11,254 bases of DNA from Gammaproteobacteria bacterium (GTDB lineage Bacteria; Pseudomonadota; Gammaproteobacteria; UBA5335; SLRW01), in NCBI GenBank assembly GCA_007134115.1, contig SLLK01000114.1:1-11254 (forward strand), read 5' to 3'. Each line of letters begins with the position of its first letter. The stretch's first letter is position 1. This document shows, in pieces, positions 1-6,606 of this stretch. Below the pieces are notes generated by a model. That model had not been told where the DNA came from, ran no database searches, and worked only from the letters and a program-made list of their open reading frames with translations. Position numbers and translations under genes: made by a program.

Positions 1-174
1 AACAAGGGCGGTAAGGACCACCATTGCACCATGGAGGCCAGACCGCGCAACCTTGATCCGGTGGCGGCCGAGGGCGTGGCGGAAGATGCCTACGGTTCGG
101 TGACCAGCGCGGCGAGCAAGCTGGAAAGCGTTCTGGGCTCGCGCTTCGGCAAGCTTGACCGTCACCGCGTCTGA
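1..174 (+). CDS. HPF/RaiA-type ribosome hibernation protein, C-terminal fragment
   Basis: The 3' end of a gene that starts before the window; 57 codons are visible, in the frame beginning at base 1, ending at TGA 172-174. The fragment has a CTMEARP segment, then a helix-like run SAASKLESVLGSRFGKL. This resembles the end of the S30AE/HPF domain, where a strand is followed by an amphipathic helix rich in K-L-x-x-x-L and R-x-G-K/R-L. Proteins of this family bind the small ribosomal subunit and promote ribosome inactivation in stationary phase. Only the C-terminus is seen, so long and short HPF forms cannot be told apart, and the call rests on sequence resemblance. The next gene begins about 20 bases after the stop, so the two are probably co-transcribed. 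Confidence 0.6.
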   Translation, partial: NKGGKDHHCTMEARPRNLDPVAAEGVAEDAYGSVTSAASKLESVLGSRFGKLDRHRV

Positions 175-193
175 CAACGGCCCGGTTACGGCA

Positions 194-595
194 ATGGGTG
201 AGATGGAGATTGACGCGCGGTTGCGCGCGGACACCCACTTCATGGGTGAGCTGCAGAGCGGCGTATTGCTGTTGCATCGCAACGCCACCCTCCCATGGTT
301 CATCCTGGTGCCGCGCACCACGGCGAGTGAGTTGCACGAGGTAGAGGAACCCCTGCGCAGCCGGATTACGGCGGATACCGACGCCGTGGCCGCCTTCCTG
401 TGCGAGGCGCTGGAAGTGGACAAGGTCAATGTGGCGGCGATTGGCAACATCGTGTCCCAACTGCATGTGCATATTATCGGCCGGCGCCGCGACGACCCCT
501 GCTGGCCCGGGGTGGTGTGGGGCCGCCTGCCCGATGGTCCCGCCTATACGGAACAGGATCTCGGCGCGCTGGCCGCGGCCATGGAGGGCGCATGA
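194..595 (+). CDS. HIT-family (histidine triad) protein
   Basis: A 133-aa protein of the HIT superfamily, which are nucleotide-binding hydrolases or transferases. Visible signatures are RADTHFMGEL (residues 11-20) near the start, PWFILVPR (34-41), KVNVAAIGN (77-85), and QLHVHIIGRRRDDPCWPGVVWG (89-110). The triad is QxHxH rather than HxHxH, with Q89, H91 and H93. As I recall this is typical of a proteobacterial HIT subgroup that also keeps the following RRRDDPxWPGPVWG tail. The substrate is unknown. The reading frame is open back to a TTG at 155, which would overlap the preceding gene. I chose ATG 194 because family proteins begin just before the LDxRLxADT segment; ATG 203 is also possible, and none has a strong ribosome site. 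The stop overlaps the start of the cupin gene (ATGA, 592-595), which indicates translational coupling. Confidence 0.85.
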   Translation: MGEMEIDARLRADTHFMGELQSGVLLLHRNATLPWFILVPRTTASELHEVEEPLRSRITADTDAVAAFLCEALEVDKVNVAAIGNIVSQLHVHIIGRRRDDPCWPGVVWGRLPDGPAYTEQDLGALAAAMEGA

Positions 596-972
596 GCGGG
601 GCTCGTATCGTGCCCGGGGCCGGGCGCCCCGAAACCTGGACCGCCGAGCAGTGCCATATCGCCGAATGGTGGAATGACCCCGGCGACGAGGCGCTGTCCG
701 TGGCGCGTGCGCGGGTGGAGAAGGGCGTTACAACCCGCCTGCATCGGCTGCACGGGATCAGTGAACGCTACATCATCCTGGAAGGCCGTGGCCGGGTGCG
801 GGTGGGCAGCCAGACCATCGATACCGTGCGGCCCGGTGATGTGGTGTATATCCCGCCGCTGGCCGCCCAGCAAATCACCAATATCGGCAGTTCGGATCTG
901 GTCTTTCTGGCCGTGTGCACGCCGCGTTTTACGCCCGACGCGTACGAGGATATTGATGTGGATGAGGGGTAA
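592..972 (+). CDS. Small cupin-domain protein
   Basis: A 126-aa single-domain cupin. The start is the ATG in the ATGA overlap with the HIT gene, with GGAGGG at 583-588 just upstream; a longer open frame reaching back to 400 lies wholly over the HIT gene and is not credible. Cupin motif 1 is recognisable at residues 45-67 (GVTTRLHRLHGISERYIILEG), and motif 2 at 81-98 (PGDVVYIPP...QQITN). Metal ligands look altered. The usual HxH is here H51-x-x-H54, E58 is kept, and the His of motif 2 is Q94. It may bind metal differently or not at all, so the activity cannot be assigned. Many such stand-alone cupins are annotated as mannose-6-phosphate isomerase-like without biochemical proof. It is the last gene of the HPF-HIT-cupin run. 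Confidence 0.8.
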   Translation: MSGARIVPGAGRPETWTAEQCHIAEWWNDPGDEALSVARARVEKGVTTRLHRLHGISERYIILEGRGRVRVGSQTIDTVRPGDVVYIPPLAAQQITNIGSSDLVFLAVCTPRFTPDAYEDIDVDEG

Positions 973-1005
973 AGCTGCAGGTTTCGGGGTTTCGGGTGAA
1001 GGGCT

Positions 1006-1021
1006 TGTGAACTGCGTCACA
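1006..1021. promoter_or_regulatory. CRP/Vfr-like palindrome TGTGA-N6-TCACA
   Basis: Bases 1006-1010 are TGTGA and 1017-1021 are TCACA, separated by six bases (ACTGCG). This is an exact match to both half-sites of the cAMP-CRP/Vfr recognition sequence. The centre is at 1013.5, between the cupin stop (972) and the start of the EAL protein (1115). A weak -10-like TATGGT at 1062-1067 would put transcription start near 1074, about 61 bases from the site centre, which is the classic class I activator spacing. The promoter part is inference; the palindrome is directly visible. The overlapping CTTGTG (1004-1009)/CACAAG (1020-1025) gives an alternative stem register. Confidence 0.5.
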
Positions 1022-1114
1022 CAAGACAGCTGATGGCGTGTCAGGATGGTGGTTGCTGGCGTATGGTGAAGTCAGCACAGACTGCCCGGCCCTGGGCGGC
1101 CGCAAGGAAACAGG

Positions 1115-3685
1115 ATGCCGATTGGCCTTACTTTGATGCCTCGCAGGTTGAGTCCATGGCTGCTGCTTGTGGCGTGTATATGGCTGTATCCGGGGGGCGC
1201 GATCGGCGCTGGCGAACCGCTGGTGCTGGAGGGCAACGGGCCGGTCAAGGTGGGCCCCTACCTGCATTACGTGCACGATGCAGAAGATGCACTCGACGCC
1301 GGCGCGGTTCTGGCCATGGGCAGGGCCGGTGAACTAAACCCCGAACATTCCATATCACCCCATTACGGTTACTCGGACGGCGCTGTATGGCTGTATGCGC
1401 GGCTGGAGGCGACGTCCGGTGCAGCGGGCGACTGGTTGTTTACACTCGATCACACCCTGCTGCGGGAAATCGATGTCCTGGTCCTTGCGGATAATGCGGA
1501 GGTCGCCGCCTTTCGCGGCGGACACGCCGTGCCGGCCGACGAGTGGCCGGTGTCTCACCGGGTATTCGCCTTTCCCCTGACCTTGCCGCCGGATACCGGG
1601 CTGGAGCTGGTGATCCGTATAGCCGGGGGGAGTTCGCTGCAGGCGCCGCTCACAGCGTGGGAATATGCCGCGTTTCTGCAGCATCGCAGTACCGCTAATT
1701 TCTGGTTTGGCGCCACCTACGGTCTGATCATTGCCCTGTTGTTGTACAACCTGCTGTTGTATCTGGGGCTGCGCGATATCAACTATCTGTTGTATGTGAT
1801 CTACGTCGGCTCGCTGCTCCTGGCGCTGCTGGTGGTGCACGGTTTTGCCTTCCAGTTGATATGGCCCAGGGCGACCGGCTGGGCTCATGTGGCAGCGCCC
1901 GTGGTAGGCGCCCTGGGGCATATTGCGGTGCTGGTGTTCGCGCGTTCTTTCCTGCAGTTGCCCACGCGTATGCCACGCGTGGATCGCTGGTTGATCATGC
2001 CCCTGGGCGGCGCGCTGCTGCTGGTCGGTATGCTGGCGCTGCTGGGGTTGCCGCGGATCTCCAATCAGATTCTCATGCCCTTGCTGTTGGTGACCGTGGG
2101 CTGCCTGGTTGTGGTGGGGCTGTTGAGCTGGCGCGGTGGGCTGGCGCAAGCACGCTATTTCATGCTCGCCTGGGCGGCGCTGCTCGCGGGTATTTCGCTG
2201 TATTCGCTACGTGCGCTGGGCGTGGTGCCCAATGTATTTCTTACCGAGTACGGTCTGATGCTGGGTGCTTCCGCGGAACTGTTGTTGCTCTCGTTTGCCC
2301 TGGCCCACCGGGTGCGCGTGATTCAGGACGATCGCGAGCGGGTCCAGATGCAGGCGGAGCGCGAGCTGTCGCGCCGCGCCTATGAAGACCAGGTGACCGG
2401 GCTGCCCAATCGTCGGCAACTTCAGGAGACGCTGCACGCCTGGATTCGGGATGCCGGAAGCGATCAGCAATGCACATTGCTGCTGGTCGAGGCCAGGCGC
2501 TTCCACGTGCTGCTGGCCGGGCGGGGTTACAAGGCCGGTGACCGGATTCTGCGCTTGCTGGGGCGCAGGCTGGATCGCATCACGCGCGAATTGTGCTACG
2601 CCCATGGGGGGCGGTGTGTCAGCGGCCGCTTCAGCGGCCCGGTGTTCGGCTTGATTCTCACGGGGTTGAGTTCTGCGGCAACCAGGCACTGGATTGACCG
2701 ACTCGCGCAGGCCTTGCGCGAGCCTATGGAAAGTGAGGGGCGTGAGTACCATTTTCTGTTCGAAGTGGCGTGCGGCACGTTTCCCCGGGATGCAGGCAGC
2801 GCACAGGCGCTGGTGCGTAATGTGCAGTCGGCACTGAGTTTCAACGACCCCGATGGGAGCGGAGTGGTGTGGTTCGACGAGAGCATGCGAGACGCCGCGG
2901 CACGGCAGCTGGGCATGGAAGAGGATTTGCGTGAAGCGCTGGCACGGCGCGAGCTGTATCTGGTTTATCAGCCCGAGGTCAACGTGAGCAGCGGGGAGAT
3001 TGTTGGCCTGGAGGCCTTGTTGCGCTGGAACCGCGGGGGCGCGGTGGTGATGCCCGGTGAATTTGTGCCAGTGGCTGAAGCGGCCGGCCTGATTGCGGGC
3101 ATCGGCCGCTGGGTGCTGGCTGAAGCAGGCGCACAGGTGGCGCGCTGGCGGGAGCAGGGCATGCTGGATGTGCCGGTGGCGGTGAATATATCCGCGGTGC
3201 AGCTCAGTCATCCGGATTTTGTGCGCGATGTCAGTGCCATCATGCGGGGTGCGGGCGTCAAGCCGGAGGATATTGAACTGGAGATCACCGAGACGGCCGC
3301 GATGAGCAGCCCCGATGTGAGCGTGCAGCACCTGGCCAAATTACGCGCGGCGGGCTTTTCGCTGGTCATTGATGATTTCGGTACGGGTTACTCTTCGCTG
3401 GCCTACCTGCAGCGTTTCCCCGTGCACAAGCTCAAGATCGACCGCAGCTTCGTTCATGGCCTCAGGGCCACCGGGCCGGAATCAACGCTGGCCAGGCGTA
3501 TCGTCGAACTGGCGCATTCCATGGGGATGATATGTGTTGCCGAGGGCGTGGAAACCCGCGCCGAGTTTGAACACCTGCTGGAAATCGGGTGTGAGCTGGC
3601 GCAGGGTTTTTACTTCACGGAGCCTTTGCCACCGGAGCAAATCCCCGGCATGATCGGGCAGCGTTTACCTATAGTACCCGTGTAG
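1115..3685 (+). CDS. 7TMR-DISM sensor with degenerate GGDEF and intact EAL domain (c-di-GMP phosphodiesterase)
   Basis: An 856-aa inner-membrane signalling protein. Order of parts: signal peptide (about 1-31), periplasmic 7TMR-DISM extracellular domain (about 35-185), seven hydrophobic segments (about 197-398), a short charged linker helix (400-424), GGDEF-like domain (425-590), EAL domain (about 600-850). In the GGDEF part DQVTGLPNRR is kept, but the active site reads SGPVF (507-511) instead of GGDEF, and the metal-binding Asp positions are E459 and R461, so cyclase activity is not expected. The EAL part has E633-A-L, N691, E723/E726, D753-D754 in VIDDFGTGYSSL, K774, E810 in EGVET and Q830-G, the set needed to hydrolyse c-di-GMP to pGpG. 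The start at 1115 has AAGGAA at 1104-1109. A CRP/Vfr-like site lies upstream. The last 17 bases overlap the convergent phosphatase gene. Confidence 0.93.
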   Translation: MPIGLTLMPRRLSPWLLLVACIWLYPGGAIGAGEPLVLEGNGPVKVGPYLHYVHDAEDALDAGAVLAMGRAGELNPEHSISPHYGYSDGAVWLYARLEATSGAAGDWLFTLDHTLLREIDVLVLADNAEVAAFRGGHAVPADEWPVSHRVFAFPLTLPPDTGLELVIRIAGGSSLQAPLTAWEYAAFLQHRSTANFWFGATYGLIIALLLYNLLLYLGLRDINYLLYVIYVGSLLLALLVVHGFAFQLIWPRATGWAHVAAPVVGALGHIAVLVFARSFLQLPTRMPRVDRWLIMPLGGALLLVGMLALLGLPRISNQILMPLLLVTVGCLVVVGLLSWRGGLAQARYFMLAWAALLAGISLYSLRALGVVPNVFLTEYGLMLGASAELLLLSFALAHRVRVIQDDRERVQMQAERELSRRAYEDQVTGLPNRRQLQETLHAWIRDAGSDQQCTLLLVEARRFHVLLAGRGYKAGDRILRLLGRRLDRITRELCYAHGGRCVSGRFSGPVFGLILTGLSSAATRHWIDRLAQALREPMESEGREYHFLFEVACGTFPRDAGSAQALVRNVQSALSFNDPDGSGVVWFDESMRDAAARQLGMEEDLREALARRELYLVYQPEVNVSSGEIVGLEALLRWNRGGAVVMPGEFVPVAEAAGLIAGIGRWVLAEAGAQVARWREQGMLDVPVAVNISAVQLSHPDFVRDVSAIMRGAGVKPEDIELEITETAAMSSPDVSVQHLAKLRAAGFSLVIDDFGTGYSSLAYLQRFPVHKLKIDRSFVHGLRATGPESTLARRIVELAHSMGMICVAEGVETRAEFEHLLEIGCELAQGFYFTEPLPPEQIPGMIGQRLPIVPV

Positions 3686-4217
3686 TGGCCTCGTCGCCCT
3701 GCTTGAGCAGCGACAGCCGGTTGTTATCGATACGCAGGGTCGTGATCGAACAGTAATCCGGATGAAAGTGAACGACACGGTCCTCATTGATGGCGGCGCC
3801 AACAGCCGCATTAATGGCAATGAAATGGGTCACGATGACCGTGTCCCCGGTCTGTTCACGCAGCGCTTCGATGAGGTTGCTGCGCCAGGTTTGCAGCGTC
3901 GGTTCCAGCTGTGACCATTGATTCCCGGCCACGCCACGTAACCACCGGGCACGTTCGGCAAGATCGCTTACAGGCGAAGGAATCTCGCTAACCCGGGGTT
4001 CAATGTGCGGCTCGGTTTGCCATTGTTCGGCCAGCGGGATGGCGGTTTCGCGGGTACGTGCCATAGGGCTCACGAGCAACGGCAGCGGTCCCCTGCTTGC
4101 CAGCAATACGGCCATTTCCTCTGCCTGCGCGCGACCCGCCGGGTCCAGGCCGGGGTCATGGTCGGCGTCCCAGCCGGCTGCCGCCTTGCCGTGGCGAACA
4201 AGATAAAGCGTCGTCAT
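3669..4217 (-). CDS. SixA-like histidine phosphatase family protein
   Basis: A 182-aa member of the histidine phosphatase (phosphoglycerate mutase-like) superfamily in its compact, SixA-like form. The phosphate pocket is visible: LVRHGKA with R8 and phospho-acceptor H9, SPMARTRETA with R54, SEIP with E78 as likely acid, and VIVTHF with H131. Small members dephosphorylate phosphohistidine proteins, such as HPt domains or NPr, or small metabolites; which applies here cannot be told. A good ribosome site (GAGGAA, seven bases before ATG) supports the start at 4217. It follows the BCCT gene by 21 bases and is probably its operon partner. Its 3' end overlaps the convergent EAL gene over 3669-3685. 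Confidence 0.88.
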   Translation of the reverse strand: MTTLYLVRHGKAAAGWDADHDPGLDPAGRAQAEEMAVLLASRGPLPLLVSPMARTRETAIPLAEQWQTEPHIEPRVSEIPSPVSDLAERARWLRGVAGNQWSQLEPTLQTWRSNLIEALREQTGDTVIVTHFIAINAAVGAAINEDRVVHFHPDYCSITTLRIDNNRLSLLKQGDEATTRVL

Positions 4218-4238
4218 GCGAAGATTCCTCAGGTCAGG

Positions 4239-5813
4239 TCAGCCGCCCGGCAGCCGTTCGCCCGGCGCCCGGTTGCGACGCTCGGCGTACAGCATCAAAC
4301 GACGCTCATCGCGCAGACCGATAATCAGGGCGTAACACATAAACAGCATAATGATGGAGAAGGGCAGGGCAGCGATAATGGCCGCTGATTGCAGCGCTCC
4401 AAGCCCGCCGACGCCAAGTAATACGGCTGCCACCAGCCCCTCGCCCAGACCCCACGCCACGCGTTGCCCGGTATGCGGCTCACGGTCGCCCAGCGACAGC
4501 AGTGTCGTGATGACCAGGGTGCCCGAGTCCGATGATGTGATGAAGTAGGTGGCAATCAAAGTCGTGGCGATCACCGCCATGATGGTGCCGATCAACCCCG
4601 GACTGACGGCCTCAATGGTGAAGTACAGGGCACGCGTTTCGCTGGCATTGACTGCCTCGACCAGGCCGCCGGCGCCGAAAAGCTCCAGCCACATGCCGGT
4701 GCCACCGAAGGCCGTCAACCACACCATGGCGAGCAAGGCAGGCACCAGCAGTACGCCCAGCACAAACTCGCGGATGGTCCGGCCGCGGGATATGCGGGCG
4801 ATAAACATGCCCACGAACGGCGCCCAGGCAATCCACCAGGCCCAGTAAAAGGCCGTCCACGCAGCATGCCAGTCGGTCTCGCCGGTATCCGTGGCATTGG
4901 TCCAGAAACTCAATGCCAGCACATTCTGCAGGTAATCACCCAGGCCCTGTACAAAACTCTCCAGCAGGTAGATGGTTGGCCCCAGGGCGATGAAGAAGGC
5001 CAGTATGCTAAAGCTCAGATACAGGTTGAGCTCCGAGAGTATGCGCACCCCCTTGCCCACGCCGGAAACCACCGAACCGGTGGCGATGAGCGTGATGACG
5101 GCGATGAGTATCATCTGGTTGGTGGTGCTGATGGCCAGCCCGGTGAGTTCATTGAGGCCGGTGTTGATTTGCGTGACGCCCAGCCCCAGCGAGGTAGCCA
5201 CGCCGAAAATGGTGCCGAACACAGCCAGCACGTCCACGGCATGGCCAATGGGTCCGTAAATGCGCTCGCCGATGACGGGGTAGAGCACCGAGCGGATACT
5301 CAATGGCAGTTTTTTACGGTAGGTGAAAAAGGCCAGCGACAGACCCACGATAGAGTAAATGGCCCACGGGTGCAGCCCCCAGTGAAAATAGGTCAGTCGC
5401 ATTGCTGTGACCGCATTGTCGGCGGTGCCGGCGGCGTCGTCCAGCGGGTTTCCCATGTAATGGTAGACGGGTTCGGCAATGCTCCAGAAGATCAGGCCAA
5501 TCCCCATGCCCGCGCCGAAAAGCATACTGAACCAGGAAAAATAGCCGAACTCCGGCTGTTGGTCGTCGTCGCCGAGCTTGAGATCACCAAAGCGCGTAAA
5601 CAGCAGACCGATCGCGAAGAGCAGGAAAAAGGCGACGATCAGAATATAAAACCATTTGAAATGACTGATGATCCAGCCGCTGGTCAGGGAAAACACCTGA
5701 TCGGCAAGCGATGGAAACAAGGCCCCGAAAGCGAGAAACACGCCGACGATGAGATAGGCCGCCAGTGCCATGGGCGTGTTGAGGCCTTTGAAAATACCGC
5801 GTGTGGCTAGCAT
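4239..5813 (-). CDS. BCCT-family transporter (betaine/choline/carnitine type)
   Basis: A 524-aa integral membrane carrier with about 12 hydrophobic segments. Family hallmarks are GMGIGLIFWSIAEPVYHY (102-119), HWGLHPWAIY (144-153), and FYWAWWIAWAPFVGMF (322-337) followed by ARISRGRTIREFVLG. By comparison with BetP from memory, W145, W150 and Y153 match the aromatic box, W326/W327/W330 match the TM8 Trp cluster, and the GxGxG stretch is the form seen in Na+-coupled carriers. Uptake of glycine betaine, choline or a related osmolyte such as DMSP is likely; the exact substrate cannot be read off. The C-terminal tail after the last membrane segment is short (about 24 residues), so BetP-like osmosensing through a long tail is not obvious. 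The start has AAAGGA five bases upstream. The histidine phosphatase follows 21 bases downstream. Confidence 0.95.
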   Translation of the reverse strand: MLATRGIFKGLNTPMALAAYLIVGVFLAFGALFPSLADQVFSLTSGWIISHFKWFYILIVAFFLLFAIGLLFTRFGDLKLGDDDQQPEFGYFSWFSMLFGAGMGIGLIFWSIAEPVYHYMGNPLDDAAGTADNAVTAMRLTYFHWGLHPWAIYSIVGLSLAFFTYRKKLPLSIRSVLYPVIGERIYGPIGHAVDVLAVFGTIFGVATSLGLGVTQINTGLNELTGLAISTTNQMILIAVITLIATGSVVSGVGKGVRILSELNLYLSFSILAFFIALGPTIYLLESFVQGLGDYLQNVLALSFWTNATDTGETDWHAAWTAFYWAWWIAWAPFVGMFIARISRGRTIREFVLGVLLVPALLAMVWLTAFGGTGMWLELFGAGGLVEAVNASETRALYFTIEAVSPGLIGTIMAVIATTLIATYFITSSDSGTLVITTLLSLGDREPHTGQRVAWGLGEGLVAAVLLGVGGLGALQSAAIIAALPFSIIMLFMCYALIIGLRDERRLMLYAERRNRAPGERLPGG

Positions 5814-5944
5814 AGGGGTCCTTTGGGAAGGGTCGCTTCAAGTATTCAGTGTTCAGGGTCCTGATTGAGCCGTGGCGTTAAGTAAACGCTGGCATCGGCG
5901 CCTGTTTTCCGCCGGCCTGTCGCCGCGCACGCCATTAAAAGGAT
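5814..5944 (-). other. Spacer upstream of BCCT gene with short inverted repeats
   Basis: A 131-bp gap between two minus-strand genes. It holds the BCCT ribosome site, an inverted repeat TCAGG-GT-CCTGA at 5853-5864 about 40 bases before the BCCT start, and a small palindrome GCGTT-AAGTA-AACGC at 5875-5889. Neither is followed by a T-run, so no intrinsic terminator is called. No convincing -35/-10 pair was found. The first repeat could be an operator, with low confidence. Confidence 0.25.
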
Positions 5945-6493
5945 TCAACCAAAATACTCCTCGCCGACATGCTGACCGTAGCCGCGCACCGCTCGATAAC
6001 GCATTTTGCCGCGCGGGTGATCCCTGTGATCGTGCAGGCTGACCGATGGCTGTGCATTCACCGCAGTGCGCTGGCCAAGGAATACGGCGACGGGAATGCC
6101 AATATTGGAAATACCGGTGGTGATCCACAGACGGTTGAAGTCGTAGTGGCCGCCGAGAAATTCCAGTTGGTGGAGACTGTCGTCGAAACCGGCAATGAAA
6201 AAATTGCGCGCTTCGCGGCTGGGGAAGAGGTGCACCTGGATGTAGGCGAAGGTCAGCTCGTTAACCAGTTCGCTCAGGCTGAATTCGCCGGTGGGCTCGG
6301 CATCGACATGCGATTCGGTGTGCGGATCCAGTTGTACCGTCAGGTCCTGCGGAATGCCCTTGAAGCGGGGCTGATAGCGCACAAAGGCCGAGGTGTCAGG
6401 CATCACGTAACGCGCCCGGACCAGGCGCAGATCGCGCACAATGTCTTCCAGCGAGAGATTTTCCGGGGCTTCAGCCGGGGCTTCGGTTTCCAT
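5945..6493 (-). CDS. Uncharacterised 182-aa protein
   Basis: I do not recognise this family. The protein has an acidic, Ala/Pro-rich N-terminus (METEAPAEAPENLSLEDI), no signal peptide and no membrane segment. It has a mixed alpha/beta-looking core with aromatic segments (FAYIQVHLFPSREARNFFIAGFD at about 82-104, GGHYDFNRLWITTGISNIGIPVAVFLG at about 114-140) and a His/Arg-rich C-terminal part (LHDHRDHPRGKMRYR, 153-167). It appears soluble. The frame is open back to a GTG at 6559. I prefer ATG 6493 because the upstream stretch is Arg/Pro-rich and unlike a domain; a GAGG lies about 11 bases before it, which is a weak site. It sits between cho and the BCCT gene on the same strand, with gaps of 113 and 131 bases, so it may be its own transcript. 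The reading frame is real on length and composition, but its function is unknown. Confidence 0.65.
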   Translation of the reverse strand: METEAPAEAPENLSLEDIVRDLRLVRARYVMPDTSAFVRYQPRFKGIPQDLTVQLDPHTESHVDAEPTGEFSLSELVNELTFAYIQVHLFPSREARNFFIAGFDDSLHQLEFLGGHYDFNRLWITTGISNIGIPVAVFLGQRTAVNAQPSVSLHDHRDHPRGKMRYRAVRGYGQHVGEEYFG

Positions 6494-6606
6494 GGCAGTG
6501 CGTACCTCGCGTCCGGGACGACCACAGTTCGGCTGGGGCAAACCAACCGCCCGCGTCACCGCGCTCGTGGCTCAATCCAGCGACCCTACCTGATATATGA
6601 GGGTAA
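6494..6606 (-). other. Spacer between cho and the uncharacterised gene
   Basis: A 113-bp gap on the minus strand. It holds a short inverted repeat ACCCT (6583-6587)/AGGGT (6600-6604) just after the cho stop, with no T-run, so it is at best a weak terminator. The frame of the downstream gene is open across part of it (to GTG 6559). No clear promoter was found. Confidence 0.2.

Noticed and set aside
400..972. A 190-codon frame extending the cupin upstream
   Set aside because: The first 64 codons overlap the HIT gene in another frame and look like shadow sequence; the ATGA overlap start at 592 fits the cupin domain.
544..1020. Minus-strand open frame opposite the HIT and cupin genes
   Set aside because: His/Gly/Pro-rich composition typical of antisense frames in GC-rich DNA; the plus strand has recognisable families.
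2207..3331. A 374-codon minus-strand frame opposite the GGDEF-EAL gene
   Set aside because: It lies inside a well-supported coding region and is rich in Gln, His and Arg with no domain signal.
4866..5810. A 314-codon plus-strand frame opposite the BCCT gene
   Set aside because: The opposite strand encodes an unmistakable BCCT carrier; this frame is polar and low-complexity, as expected for the complement of membrane-protein codons.
5875..5889. Terminator after the uncharacterised gene (GCGTT/AACGC hairpin)
   Set aside because: The stem is only five base pairs and no T-run follows in the direction of transcription.
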